DNA from: Hamadaea sp013361475
Lineage (GTDB): Bacteria > Actinomycetota > Actinomycetes > Mycobacteriales > Micromonosporaceae
Reading direction: 5' to 3'
Assembly (NCBI RefSeq): GCF_040654195.1
Contig: NZ_JBFAHM010000001.1
Coordinates: forward strand, 248,001 to 312,000
DNA: 64,000 nt
In this document: positions 16,972-25,829 of the stretch, in pieces
Numbering within the stretch: the first letter of the stretch is position 1
How the letters are laid out: each line of letters starts with the position of its first letter
Made by a program: the position numbers and the translations under genes
The notes under the pieces: model-generated
Databases searched by the model: none
What the model was told of the DNA's origin: nothing
What the model saw: only the letters and a program-made list of their open reading frames with translations

Positions 16972-17671
16972 CGGCGCAGCTGTCGTCGTCGCAGGTGGCA
17001 CCCTGCGGAGCCAGCACGGTCAGCGGCGATCGGCCTTCCCGGCGCAGCACCTCGTCGAGGACCTCTCGGAGCGTGGACGGGTCCTGGGCGCCGCTGATGG
17101 CGTACTTGCCGGCGAAGACGAACGTGGGAACGCCGGTGATGCCCAGTTCGCGGCCCATCGCGAGATCTTCCTGGACCTCTTCGAGACCACCTGGGGACTC
17201 CAGGAATTCGCGTACCAGCTGGGAATCGTGACCGAGCCCCGCGGCGACCGACACGAGGGTGTCGAGCGAGCCGATGTCCTGGCCGTCGGTGAAGTGGGCC
17301 TGGTGCAGGGCCTCGACCATGGGCCGCTGGTCGGCGCCGTCGCGGCCGGCCCACCAGATCAGCCGGTGGGCGTCGAGCGTGTTCGCGCTGATGGCCTGGT
17401 CGAAGTTCATGGTCAGCCCGACCTCGCGGCCGACCGACGTGACCTGGGTGAACATGCGCTTGGCGTTGTCCTCGCCGCCGTAACGACGGCCCAGCCACTG
17501 GACCAGCGGGATGCCTTCCGAGGTGGCGCTCGGGTCGAGCTGGAACGCCCGCCAGCGCAGCTTCACCGGTTCGCCGGTGTCCGTTGTGAAGCCGGACACA
17601 GCGGCCAGCACCTTCTGCTCGCCGATCCAGCACCACGGGCACACGACGTCGGAAAAGATCTCGATATCCAC
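16967..17671 (-). CDS. FrnE-like DsbA family oxidoreductase
   Basis: 234 residues with thioredoxin-like fold and inserted helical domain. The active-site motif CPWC sits near the N-terminus (IFSDVVCPWCWIG), and the cis-Pro segment GITGVPTFVFAGKYAISGAQ lies near the C-terminus. No signal peptide, so cytosolic, as for FrnE proteins, which are thiol-disulfide isomerases rather than periplasmic oxidases. The tail has a second Cys pair, CDDDSC, common in actinobacterial members. I chose the GTG at 17671 because GGAG is spaced correctly. Confidence 0.88.
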   Translation of the reverse strand: MDIEIFSDVVCPWCWIGEQKVLAAVSGFTTDTGEPVKLRWRAFQLDPSATSEGIPLVQWLGRRYGGEDNAKRMFTQVTSVGREVGLTMNFDQAISANTLDAHRLIWWAGRDGADQRPMVEALHQAHFTDGQDIGSLDTLVSVAAGLGHDSQLVREFLESPGGLEEVQEDLAMGRELGITGVPTFVFAGKYAISGAQDPSTLREVLDEVLRREGRSPLTVLAPQGATCDDDSCAA

Positions 17672-17755
17672 GCCACACTCCAACGACCCGCCGGTTACCG
17701 CGATTCCCGGGTGTGGGACAAACTACTACCGGGTACGCGGAAGGAGGCCGGGACG

Positions 17756-18520
17756 GTGGCGTGGCAGCGATACGTGGCACTCGGTGACAGTTTCACCGAG
17801 GGGCTGGACGATCCGGATCCGGCCGCGCCGGGGATTTTCCGGGGTTGGGCCGATCTCACCGCGAGTGAGCTCGCTCGCACCACCGAGGACTTCCGGTACG
17901 CCAACCTCGCCATCCGCGGCCGCCTCTACGACGCGATCGTGGCCGAGCAGGTGGATCCCGCGCTCGCGATGAGCCCTGACCTCATCAGCTTCGCCGCCGG
18001 CGGCAACGACGTCCTGCGCCGTTCCTGTGATCCGGTGGCGCTGATGCAGCGGTTCGACGCGACGATCGGCAAGCTGCGGGCGACCGGCGCCGACGTGCTG
18101 GTCTTCCGTTTCGCGAACCTCGTCGACCGGCTGCCGGGCGCGAAGCTCATCGGTCCCCGGGTGCGCTACCTGAACGACGCCGTCGGCGAGGTGGCCGCCA
18201 AGTACGACGCCCGTCTCGTCGATCTGTGGAACGACCGCGAGTTCGACAATCCGGCGATGTGGAGCATCGACCGGCTGCACCTCGCCCCACGCGGTCACGA
18301 ACGCGTGGCGGCGCACGTCCTGACCGCCCTCGACGTCAAGCCGCCCGCCGAGTGGTGGGAATCTCCGGCATACCCGCGGAAGCGGTCGTGGCCGATCGCC
18401 CGCGCCCACGACGTCCGCTGGGCCGGCACGCACCTCGCGCCCTGGATCAAACGGCGGCTCACCGGCCGTTCGTCCGGTGACGGCATCACAGCGAAGCGGC
18501 CCACACTGTCGTCGCTGTAA
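17756..18520 (+). CDS. SGNH/GDSL-family hydrolase
   Basis: 254 residues with block I GDSFTEG (nucleophile Ser), the block III region AAGGNDVLRR (Gly and Asn of the oxyanion hole) and block V SIDRLHLAPRGHERVA (Asp and His). This is an intracellular-looking esterase/lipase-type hydrolase without signal peptide; the substrate cannot be read from sequence. AAGGAGG at 17741-17747 lies 8 bases before GTG 17756; the open frame from 17228 is antisense to the neighbouring gene and was rejected as N-terminus. The C-terminal 60 residues are basic (WIKRRLTGRSS). Confidence 0.87.
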   Translation: MAWQRYVALGDSFTEGLDDPDPAAPGIFRGWADLTASELARTTEDFRYANLAIRGRLYDAIVAEQVDPALAMSPDLISFAAGGNDVLRRSCDPVALMQRFDATIGKLRATGADVLVFRFANLVDRLPGAKLIGPRVRYLNDAVGEVAAKYDARLVDLWNDREFDNPAMWSIDRLHLAPRGHERVAAHVLTALDVKPPAEWWESPAYPRKRSWPIARAHDVRWAGTHLAPWIKRRLTGRSSGDGITAKRPTLSSL

Positions 18521-18613
18521 GTCCCAGAATTCCTCTGCAACCGCTGCCCGCCGTCGCGCGTGATGTCGGCACAACCGGGACGGACCCGGTTGGCGCAGGG
18601 GAGGAAAGGGGCC

Positions 18614-19153
18614 ATGGCGGCCGTGACCATGTACGGGGCCGACTCACCACCCATCGGGGTGGAAGTCGAGGCGGGTGCGGACTTCGACGGGCTGTACGCC
18701 GCGAGCTTTCAAGGGCTCACGTTGCAGCTCTACGCGTACCTCGGTGATCTGGCGGAGGCGCAGGACGTCGTCCAGGAGGCGTTCTGCCGAGCGTTCGGCA
18801 AGTGGAAGCAGATCCGCCGCTACGACGACCCGGTCGCCTGGGTACGCCGAGTGGCCTGGAACTTGGCGACGAGCCGGTTCCGCAAGCAGAAGACGGCGCT
18901 GAACTTCCTGCGCCGCCAGCGAGAGGAGCGGACGGCCGAGCCGTCGCCCGACCGGGTCGCGCTCGTCCGGGCGCTGGCCGAGATCCCGCCTCAGCAGCGA
19001 CGCGCCGTCGTCCTGCACTACATGGCCCAGCTTTCCGTGGCGGAGATCGCCCAGCAGGAAGGCGTCGCCGAAGGAACCGTCAAGTCTTGGCTTAGCCGGG
19101 GGCGTGCCGCCCTCGCCGGCCGCCTCTCCGACCCGGCCCAGAAGGGATTCTGA
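18614..19153 (+). CDS. ECF RNA polymerase sigma factor
   Basis: 179 residues with sigma region 2 (AYLGDLAEAQDVVQEAFCRAFGKWKQI, then YDDPVAWVRRVAWNLATSRFRK) and region 4 (LAEIPPQQRRAVVLHYMAQLSVAEIAQQEGVAEGTVKSWLSRGRAALA). I chose ATG 18614 behind a purine-rich GAGGAAAGGGG. The following gene begins 2 bases after the stop and codes for a membrane-anchored exported protein, a probable co-regulated partner. Confidence 0.88.
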   Translation: MAAVTMYGADSPPIGVEVEAGADFDGLYAASFQGLTLQLYAYLGDLAEAQDVVQEAFCRAFGKWKQIRRYDDPVAWVRRVAWNLATSRFRKQKTALNFLRRQREERTAEPSPDRVALVRALAEIPPQQRRAVVLHYMAQLSVAEIAQQEGVAEGTVKSWLSRGRAALAGRLSDPAQKGF

Positions 19154-19155
19154 TC

Positions 19156-20364
19156 ATGAACGAGTTCGACCAGGACGCCCTGCTCACGGGCGCATTCTCG
19201 GAATTCTCCGCAGTGTCTGCCCCGGCGGTGCGCCCGCTCGGCGCGCAGGCCGTACGCGGTGAGGTGGCGCACCGGCGCAAGGTGCGAGCAGTCGCGTTGG
19301 GCGTCGTCGCCGCACTCGTCATCGCGCTTCCGGTGGCCGGGTACGCAGCCTTCGGACGTGAGTCCCAGGCCCCGCCGACGCCCGGGACCAGCATCTCGCC
19401 GACGCCGTCGGAGACGGTGACCGAGTCGCCGAGCCCGTCGGCCAGCCCGGCGCCCGACGGCCGTATCACGATCGCGCAGCTCACGGCGGGCAAGGTTGAC
19501 GTGCCCCGCTGGGGCGACTCCGGCAAGAGCCCGGACGGAAAATGCAACGACGGCCGGACCACTCTGCGGAAGCCGGGCACCACGACGAGTCTGGTCACCT
19601 ATGTCGTAGAGGTGGCATTCGCCAACCTGGACGACGACCTGGCACTGGAGACGGCGGCCATCCTGATGTGCCGGACCGGTGAGACGGGGCCGTCGATGAT
19701 CGTGGCGTATGACCGCGACGCCGCCGGTCAGATCGTCTCCCTGGGGACCGTCGTCCGGGCGTCGGCCAAGATGCAGGGCATCTGGCACGTCAAGCCGGCT
19801 GACGGCGGCGTTGGCGTGAGTGCCGACGTGAGCGACATCGTGGCCTGCTGCGACACGTCCGTCGACAACGAGTTCCACCAGTGGCGGACCTACGCGTGGA
19901 ACGGCACGGCGTTCGTCCAGACGGCGGGCCGGACCGACTTCTCCAACAAGCCGCTGTACACGGACCTGAAGCTGACGCTGGACAAGGTCACGAGCGCCAA
20001 GAACGCCAACGGCGACCGTGACTTCAGCATCGAGATGACGATCAGCAACATCGGCAAGGTCACCTCCGCGCCGATGGCGGTCGACGTCTGGAGCGAACCG
20101 GGCGAACTCATCGCGCGTGACTGGGTGGGCCGCGCCGACGAGTGCCACCTGGGTACGGTCAAGTGCCACGCGGCGTTGAAGCCCGGCGAGTCGTTCACCA
20201 TGACGGTGCACGTCATCATGGGAAAGACCTTGGTGGTCGGGCCCGACGCGATTCACATCCGGGTCGACGCCGCCGGGCGTACCGGTGGCACGATCGCGGA
20301 CCCGAACTCCAGGAACAACTACGCCGAGGTCCTCATGACGGCGGAGCTCTGGAACATCATCTGA
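19156..20364 (+). CDS. Membrane-anchored exported protein, putative anti-sigma/sensor partner
   Basis: 402 residues. A cytoplasmic N-terminus of about 42 residues is followed by one membrane helix (VRAVALGVVAALVIALPVAGYAAF), a Pro/Ser/Thr linker (PSPSASPAPDG) and a large extracellular domain. The C-terminal part (residues about 275-395) has the strand pattern of a CARDB-like domain (FSIEMTISNIGKVTSAPMAVDVWS; FTMTVHVI; NNYAEV). Extracellular Cys residues include an adjacent pair (VACCDTS) and ECHLGTVKC. Coupling to the sigma gene suggests the N-terminus could bind the sigma factor; no known anti-sigma motif is seen. Confidence 0.65.
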   Translation: MNEFDQDALLTGAFSEFSAVSAPAVRPLGAQAVRGEVAHRRKVRAVALGVVAALVIALPVAGYAAFGRESQAPPTPGTSISPTPSETVTESPSPSASPAPDGRITIAQLTAGKVDVPRWGDSGKSPDGKCNDGRTTLRKPGTTTSLVTYVVEVAFANLDDDLALETAAILMCRTGETGPSMIVAYDRDAAGQIVSLGTVVRASAKMQGIWHVKPADGGVGVSADVSDIVACCDTSVDNEFHQWRTYAWNGTAFVQTAGRTDFSNKPLYTDLKLTLDKVTSAKNANGDRDFSIEMTISNIGKVTSAPMAVDVWSEPGELIARDWVGRADECHLGTVKCHAALKPGESFTMTVHVIMGKTLVVGPDAIHIRVDAAGRTGGTIADPNSRNNYAEVLMTAELWNII

Positions 20365-20376
20365 CCGGCGAACCGA

Positions 20377-20416
20377 GTGAAGGGGCGGCCACCGATCGCG
20401 GTGGCCGCCCCTTCAC
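20377..20416 (+). terminator. Strong hairpin terminator
   Basis: 17-bp perfect stem (20377-20393 with 20400-20416, GTGAAGGGGCGGCCACC and its complement) and 6-base loop, 12 bases after the stop of the sigma-partner gene. It separates this operon from the HSP90 gene. Confidence 0.88.
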
Positions 20417-20477
20417 TCATCCCCCGTAGGGCATCTTGGGTCGGCATTTGTCCGGCGACGCCGGTACCCTCTGGCGC

Positions 20478-22289
20478 GTGAGTCACTCGTTCCAGGTGGA
20501 CCTCCGGGGCATCGTCGACCTGTTGAGCCACCACCTCTACGGCAGTCCCCGGGTCTACGTCCGGGAGCTGCTGCAGAACGCGGTCGACGCGATCACCGCA
20601 CGTCGAGTGGCCCATCCGGGTGTTCCGACGTCTGTGTGGATCGAGACTCCGAAGCGGACGCCGGACGGCACGCTGCGCGTACACGACACCGGGGTCGGGC
20701 TGACCGAGGCGCAGGTCCACGAGTTGCTGGCCACCATCGGCCGTAGCGGTAAGCGGGATGAACTGGGTTTTTCCCGGCAAGAGTTTCTCGGCCAGTTCGG
20801 CATCGGCCTGCTCTCGGCCTTCCTGGTCGCCGACGAGATTCGGGTGCAGACCCGGCACGAGGGAGCGCCGACGGTCTACTGGACCGGCTACTCCGACGGC
20901 CGCTACGCGGTCGAGTCCGGGCCGGAGCGCGCCGAGGTGGGCACGACGGTGACCCTGGTACCCCGGCCGGACGCCACGGACTGGCTGGCCGCCGAGCGCG
21001 TGGTCGAACTGGCCCGCACGTTCGGCGAGATGCTGCCGGTCGGCGTACGCGTCGACGGTGAACTGATCACTGTGGAGTCTCCGCCCTGGGACCTTGGGCG
21101 GGCGGAGCTGTTCGCGTACGCACAGGAGACCTTCGGGTTCGTGCCGTTCGACGTGATCGAGGTGAAGGTGCCCGAGGCCGGGCTGCGGGGGGTGGCTTTC
21201 GTGCTGCCCCGGCCGGCGAACCCGGCGGCCAAGGCCGGGCATCGGGTGTACCTCAAGCGGATGCTGCTCGCCGAGGGCGCCGAGGGTCTGCTGCCGGAGT
21301 GGGCGTTCTTCGTGCGCTGCGTGATCGACGCGAGCGAGCTGCGCCCGACGGCCAGCCGCGAGGCGCTGTTCGAGGACGGTCTGCTGGAGTCGGTGCGCGA
21401 GCAACTCGGCGACCAGTTGCGCGGCTGGATGCTGGCGATGGCCCGCCGGGAGCCGCAGCGATTGCAGCAGTTCCTCTCGGTGCACAACGTCGGCGTGAAG
21501 ACCTTGGCGCTGCACGATCTGGAGATGTTGCGCCTGGTCGACGAGTGGTGGCCGATGGAGACCAACATGGGCCGCATGCCGCTGGCGGAGTTCCGGCGGC
21601 GCTACTCGACCGTGCGCTACTGCACCACTGTGGACGAATTCCGGCAGCTCGCGGCGGTGGCGGCGGCGCAGAACCTGGCCGTGGTGAACGCCGGTTACGT
21701 CTACGAGCCGGACATCATCGAACGGCTGCCGCTGCTCGATGCGGAGGTGCTGGTCGACCGGCTCGACCCCAGCGATCTCGCGACCCGGTTCGACACCCTC
21801 GACCCGGCGACCGACCTGGCGTTGCGGCCGTTTCTCACGATCGCCCAGCGCCGGATGGACCCGCTGGGCTGCGAGATCGTCGTGCGGGCCTTCGACCCGC
21901 CCGGTCTGGCCGCGCTGTATCTCGTGGACCGCGAGTCCACTTTCCAGCGCCAGCTCCGCGAGACCCAGGAAGTCGTCGACGAGGTCTGGGCGGGAGTCCT
22001 CGCGGCGTTCGAGCGGGCCGAGGCCGCGACGCGGCCCCAGCTCGTCCTCAATCATCGCAATCCACTGGTACGCCGAGTGACCGCGTTGCCGTCGCCGGAA
22101 CTCGTCGGGCTGGCCGTGGAGTCGCTGTACGGGCAGGCGTTGCTGCTCGGGCACCATCCACTGCGCCCGGCCGACTCGGCCTTGTTGAACCGGTCCTTCC
22201 TGGGCCTGCTGCAGCAGGCGGTGCCGGCCGTCGGGCCGGCCTCGGCCGAGCAGCCGGCTCCGGAGGCACAGCCGGAGGGGGAGGACTGA
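20478..22289 (+). CDS. HSP90-family ATPase/chaperone
   Basis: 603 residues. The N-terminal GHKL domain carries YVRELLQNAVDAIT (Glu30, Asn34, Asp37), DTGVGL (Asp70) and GQFGIGLLSAF (105-115), the full set for ATP binding. The middle domain contains ELRPTASREALFEDG, matching the HtpG segment that provides the catalytic Arg. The C-terminal third is diverged from HtpG and the protein ends in an acidic tail EAQPEGED. GTG 20478 (product SHSFQVDLRG) fits the family start; the ribosome site is weak. The next gene begins right after the stop and codes for a large helical-repeat protein, so the two are probably made and used together. Confidence 0.87.
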   Translation: MSHSFQVDLRGIVDLLSHHLYGSPRVYVRELLQNAVDAITARRVAHPGVPTSVWIETPKRTPDGTLRVHDTGVGLTEAQVHELLATIGRSGKRDELGFSRQEFLGQFGIGLLSAFLVADEIRVQTRHEGAPTVYWTGYSDGRYAVESGPERAEVGTTVTLVPRPDATDWLAAERVVELARTFGEMLPVGVRVDGELITVESPPWDLGRAELFAYAQETFGFVPFDVIEVKVPEAGLRGVAFVLPRPANPAAKAGHRVYLKRMLLAEGAEGLLPEWAFFVRCVIDASELRPTASREALFEDGLLESVREQLGDQLRGWMLAMARREPQRLQQFLSVHNVGVKTLALHDLEMLRLVDEWWPMETNMGRMPLAEFRRRYSTVRYCTTVDEFRQLAAVAAAQNLAVVNAGYVYEPDIIERLPLLDAEVLVDRLDPSDLATRFDTLDPATDLALRPFLTIAQRRMDPLGCEIVVRAFDPPGLAALYLVDRESTFQRQLRETQEVVDEVWAGVLAAFERAEAATRPQLVLNHRNPLVRRVTALPSPELVGLAVESLYGQALLLGHHPLRPADSALLNRSFLGLLQQAVPAVGPASAEQPAPEAQPEGED

Positions 22290-25160
22290 ATGGCGAGCGA
22301 GGACGAGATCCGCGGGATGATCGCCGCGGCTTGGGACGCGCCGGAGGGCGCCGGGCAGATCGCGCTGGTGGAGGAGGCGATGCTGCACGCCGAGGCGAGC
22401 GGGAACGCCGAACTCGCCTTCGACGCCCGGATGGTCGCGACCAACGCGTTCCACCGCGGTGGTGAACCGGCGAAGGCGTTCGTCACGTTCGCCCGGTGCC
22501 TGAAGGAGTACGACGAGAACCCCGACCGCCGCAACGGTCAGGACGAGCATCTGCTGCTCTGGTTCTTCAAGTACATCGTCTCCTCGATGGCGAAGTTCCC
22601 CGAGGTGCCGTTGGAGCGTACGCACGCCGTCCTGGACGACATGGAGCGCCGCTACCGATCGGGCGGGCACAGCCTGCACGCCGTGTACGCGTACCGGTAT
22701 GTCGTGGCGTCCCATGTGGGCGACGCCGAGCAGGCCGACCACTTCTACGGACTGTGGGACGCCGCCCCGCGTGACGAGAACTCCGACTGCGCCGGGTGCG
22801 ACCCGACGTCCAAGGCTTATCACCTCGTCTGGCGCGAGCGGTACGCCGAGGCGATCGCCCTCGCCGAGCCGGCCTTGCAGGGCCGGTTGACGTGCTCGGA
22901 ACAGCCGCAGTCCATCCTGACCGCGCTGATGATCCCGTATCTGCGGACGGGCCGGCTGGAGCAGGCCCGGGACGCGCACCGGCGGGCGTACCGGGCTTTC
23001 CAGACCAAGCCCGCCGACCTGGGTTCGGTCGCCGATCACGTCGAGTTCTGCGGGCTCACCGGCAACGAGATGCGCGGTTTGGAGCTGATCGAACGGCACC
23101 TGACCTGGCTTGAGAAGCCGCCGACGCCGAAGGCCGAGATGGAGTTCGCCTCGGCCGCCGCGCATGTGCTGCGCCGGCTGACCGCACAGGGCAAGGGCGA
23201 CCTGCCGATCCGGTCGGGGTGGACCGTCGCAGAGCTGGCTGGGAACCTGGCGGATCGGGCCGCCGCCCTCGCGATCCGCTTCGACGAGCGCAACGGCAAC
23301 GCGTACCAGAGTGAACGGATCGCGCGGCGCCTGGACGCCGAGCCGATCGTCGACTACCTGCCGCTGTCGATCACCGCGGCCCATCGGTCCCAGGTCGCTC
23401 CGGTGGAGCCGGACGAGCCGGCGATCGCCGAGCCCGATCTGAGCTCCGCGCCCACCACCTTGAGTCTGGACGAACAGCTGGACCTCGCCGAGAACTGGCT
23501 GCGAGAGCAGGATCCGCGCGGTGATGCGCTGGCGGACCGGGTGCTCGGCAGCTGGCGGTCGACGGTCAGCGGGACGCTCACCGCCGAACAGCAGGGCCGG
23601 ATCGCGATGCTCCAGGTGAGCCGGCTGCCCGACGACGACCTCGTGGGCATCCAAGCGGGCCTGATGCAGGCGGCGAGCGGCTTCGCCGAGGCAGGCGACC
23701 TGGCCCGCGAGGCGGCCTGCCGGGTGCAGCTGGCGATCGCGCAGTTCCAGACCCAGCCGTCGGAACCGGCGCTCGGCGAGCCGGTGGAGCTGACGATGGC
23801 GCGACAGGCCGCCGAGGAGGTGCTGTCCGCCACGACCGACTCTGTGTTGCGCCGGGTGACGCTGCTGCGGGTGGCGTACCTGGAGACCATCGCCGGGCAG
23901 ACCGACGCCGCGCTGGCCTCGATCGACGCCGCCGACGCCGAGCCGGGGCACGTCCCGCTGCGGCACCGGGTGCAGAGCCTCATGATGCGGGCCGGTCTGG
24001 TGCACGCCCTGGACCGGATCGACCAGACGCGCGACCTCGTCGGGGCGGCGGTCGAAGCCCTGCGTCCGCTGGGCCGGTCGAACGAGCTGGCCTCAGCCCT
24101 GTTCACGTACGCCAACCTCGTCGGCGGCCTCGGCGATCACTCCGGCGCGCTCGCGGCGTTCGAGGAGGCGGCGGCCGTCGCGATCGACCCCGAACTCCGC
24201 CGGAGCGCTCGAGCCAACGCCGGGTTCATGCTGGTCAACACCGATCGGGCCGACGAGGTCATCGACGACATCGTCGAGCACGTCTGCCTCATGGCGGCCG
24301 AGGGCGAGGACCGGGCGGCGGCGTACTCCCGGCATCGGCTGGCTGTCGCACTGGCCACCACGCGCCGATTCCGGGAGGCGGCGGAGGTGGCCGAGGAGGC
24401 GTTGGCGTACTTCGCCGACGAGGCCGAGGAGGAGCAGGTCATCGCGGACGAGTGCCGGGATCTGCTCGCCCGGGTCTACGACGAGATGGGTGAACCGCTC
24501 GCCGCGCTGGCCCAGCTGGAGGCGCTGGCGGCCGGCCGGGGTGGCTTCGACGACGCCGGATATCGGGCACATCTGCTGGAACGGATGGCGGAGGTGCTCT
24601 ACCGCGTCGATCGGGACCGCGAGGCGGGGCTGCGCTACGGAGAGGCCGCCGCCGGCTATCAGGCCGCCGGAGAGCGGCCGGCCGCCGCCCGCGCGCTGCG
24701 GCGACGCATCCTCGCCCTGCATTACGGGCGTGATCCGGAGTCGGCGATCGAAGCCATCGATCAGGCCACCGCGTACGCCGCGGGCGCCGATCCGGAGCAA
24801 GAGCCGGGCATCGTCTGGGAGCACGCGATGGCCTGCTACGACGGCGCATTCGTGCTGGCCGACCACCGCTCGTACGCCGACGCCCTGGCGATCGCCGAGA
24901 AGGCGCCCGAGCTGTTCCGCTCGATCGAGGCGTTCGAGGAGGCGGCCTTCGCCGAGCTGCGGCACGGTGAGATCCTGGTGGCGGCCGGCGACCCCCGGTC
25001 GGGCGAGCGGGTGCTGCGGCGGGTGATCGAGGGGCTGCCCCGGGATCATCAGGCGCGCGCGGAGGCGGCCTGGTGGCTGGCTCGGGCGCTGGAGGAGCAG
25101 GGCGAAGCAGAGAAGGCCCGTGAACTCCGCAAAGCGTACGATCTTCCGGAACGCGACTAA
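22290..25160 (+). CDS. Large TPR-type helical repeat protein coupled to HSP90
   Basis: 956 residues, nearly all helix, with many TPR-like pairs (for example HAVYAYRYVVASHVGDAEQA, ERYAEAIALAEPALQG, SNELASALFTYANLVGGLGD, LLARVYDEMGEPLAALAQLE). No enzyme domain, signal peptide or membrane segment is visible. A CAGC motif near residue 165 could bind metal or form a disulfide. The ATG at 22290 touches the HSP90 stop and is preceded by a GGAGG-type run inside the HSP90 end. By analogy with TPR co-chaperones it may present clients to, or regulate, the HSP90 protein; this is inference. Confidence 0.8.
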   Translation: MASEDEIRGMIAAAWDAPEGAGQIALVEEAMLHAEASGNAELAFDARMVATNAFHRGGEPAKAFVTFARCLKEYDENPDRRNGQDEHLLLWFFKYIVSSMAKFPEVPLERTHAVLDDMERRYRSGGHSLHAVYAYRYVVASHVGDAEQADHFYGLWDAAPRDENSDCAGCDPTSKAYHLVWRERYAEAIALAEPALQGRLTCSEQPQSILTALMIPYLRTGRLEQARDAHRRAYRAFQTKPADLGSVADHVEFCGLTGNEMRGLELIERHLTWLEKPPTPKAEMEFASAAAHVLRRLTAQGKGDLPIRSGWTVAELAGNLADRAAALAIRFDERNGNAYQSERIARRLDAEPIVDYLPLSITAAHRSQVAPVEPDEPAIAEPDLSSAPTTLSLDEQLDLAENWLREQDPRGDALADRVLGSWRSTVSGTLTAEQQGRIAMLQVSRLPDDDLVGIQAGLMQAASGFAEAGDLAREAACRVQLAIAQFQTQPSEPALGEPVELTMARQAAEEVLSATTDSVLRRVTLLRVAYLETIAGQTDAALASIDAADAEPGHVPLRHRVQSLMMRAGLVHALDRIDQTRDLVGAAVEALRPLGRSNELASALFTYANLVGGLGDHSGALAAFEEAAAVAIDPELRRSARANAGFMLVNTDRADEVIDDIVEHVCLMAAEGEDRAAAYSRHRLAVALATTRRFREAAEVAEEALAYFADEAEEEQVIADECRDLLARVYDEMGEPLAALAQLEALAAGRGGFDDAGYRAHLLERMAEVLYRVDRDREAGLRYGEAAAGYQAAGERPAAARALRRRILALHYGRDPESAIEAIDQATAYAAGADPEQEPGIVWEHAMACYDGAFVLADHRSYADALAIAEKAPELFRSIEAFEEAAFAELRHGEILVAAGDPRSGERVLRRVIEGLPRDHQARAEAAWWLARALEEQGEAEKARELRKAYDLPERD

Positions 25161-25172
25161 ACGGGCGTTAAG
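25157..25172. promoter_or_regulatory. Operator-like palindrome upstream of tetR
   Basis: CTAAACGGGCGTTAAG has 6 of 7 arm pairs matching around a 2-base centre (core AACG-NN-CGTT). It overlaps the stop of the TPR gene and the expected -35 zone; TAGGCT at 25193-25198 is a candidate -10, which would start the transcript at or next to the GTG (leaderless). The same core occurs before the biotin carboxylase and carboxyltransferase genes. Confidence 0.6.
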
Positions 25173-25204
25173 TTTCCGAGTTGACTGGCGAGTAGGCTGA
25201 CCGA

Positions 25205-25792
25205 GTGACGATCGAGCAGCAGGTAGACACCCCCCGCAAGCGCTCGCGCCGTGACGAGATCCTCCAGATCGCCGTCGGGCTCTTCGCTACTCGCGGCTAC
25301 CACGGCGTTTCCATGGACGACATCGGCAAGGAAGCCGGTGTGACGGGACCCGCCCTCTACCACCACTTCGCCGGCAAGGACGCCATGCTGGTCGCGGCGC
25401 TCAAACCGGTCAGCGAGGGCCTGTTGTCCGGCGGCCGGGAGCGGGCCGAGGCCCACCGGGGCGAGCCCACGGCCGCTCTGGAGGCGTTGGTCGACTTCCA
25501 CGTGGAGTTCGCGCTCGCTCACCCGGCTGTCATCGCGCTGCACCTGCACGAACTGGATCGGCTGCCCGAGGAGCCCCGGCGGGAGATCCGCCGGCTGCAG
25601 CGCCGATACGTGGAGGAGTGGGTGACGGTGCTCACCGCCGTGCGGTCGGAGCTGACCGACGGCGAGGCCCGGGTGCTGGCTCACGCGGTGTTCGGCCTGA
25701 TGAACTCGACGCCGTTCCTCGGCGGCGAGGTCGACCGGGGTCGCCGGGCCGTCCTGCTTCGGGCGGCCGCGCTGTCCGCGCTCAGCGCCTAG
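25205..25792 (+). CDS. TetR-family transcriptional regulator
   Basis: 195 residues. The N-terminal HTH (RRDEILQIAVGLFATRGYHGVSMDDIGKEAGVTGPALYHHFAGKDAML) is typical TetR, followed by a helical ligand domain. The C-terminal part, with EFALAHPAVIALHLHELDRLPEEPRREIRR, resembles actinobacterial TetR regulators of acyl-CoA or fatty-acid genes. The GTG at 25205 has no clear ribosome site, which fits a leaderless transcript. It lies just ahead of biotin carboxylase and HMG-CoA lyase genes on the same strand, and matching palindromes precede it and both catabolic blocks, so it is the likely repressor of that set and of itself. Confidence 0.87.
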   Translation: MTIEQQVDTPRKRSRRDEILQIAVGLFATRGYHGVSMDDIGKEAGVTGPALYHHFAGKDAMLVAALKPVSEGLLSGGRERAEAHRGEPTAALEALVDFHVEFALAHPAVIALHLHELDRLPEEPRREIRRLQRRYVEEWVTVLTAVRSELTDGEARVLAHAVFGLMNSTPFLGGEVDRGRRAVLLRAAALSALSA

Positions 25793-25798
25793 GTGCCA

Positions 25799-25816
25799 CC
25801 TTAACGATCGATAAGG
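25799..25816. promoter_or_regulatory. Operator-like palindrome upstream of biotin carboxylase gene
   Basis: CCTTAACGATCGATAAGG has 8 of 9 arm pairs matching. It sits between the tetR stop and the GTG at 25830. TAGCGT at 25817-25822 is a candidate -10, again placing the transcript start near the GTG. Confidence 0.65.
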
Positions 25817-25829
25817 TAGCGTCCGAGGG

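Noticed and set aside
17228..17755. N-terminal extension of the SGNH hydrolase
   Set aside because: Antisense to the DsbA-type gene; a strong ribosome site marks GTG 17756.
20319..24005. 1228-codon open frame on the minus strand
   Set aside because: Lies antisense to the HSP90 and TPR genes; Arg/Gly/Leu-rich composition typical of shadow frames in high-G+C DNA.
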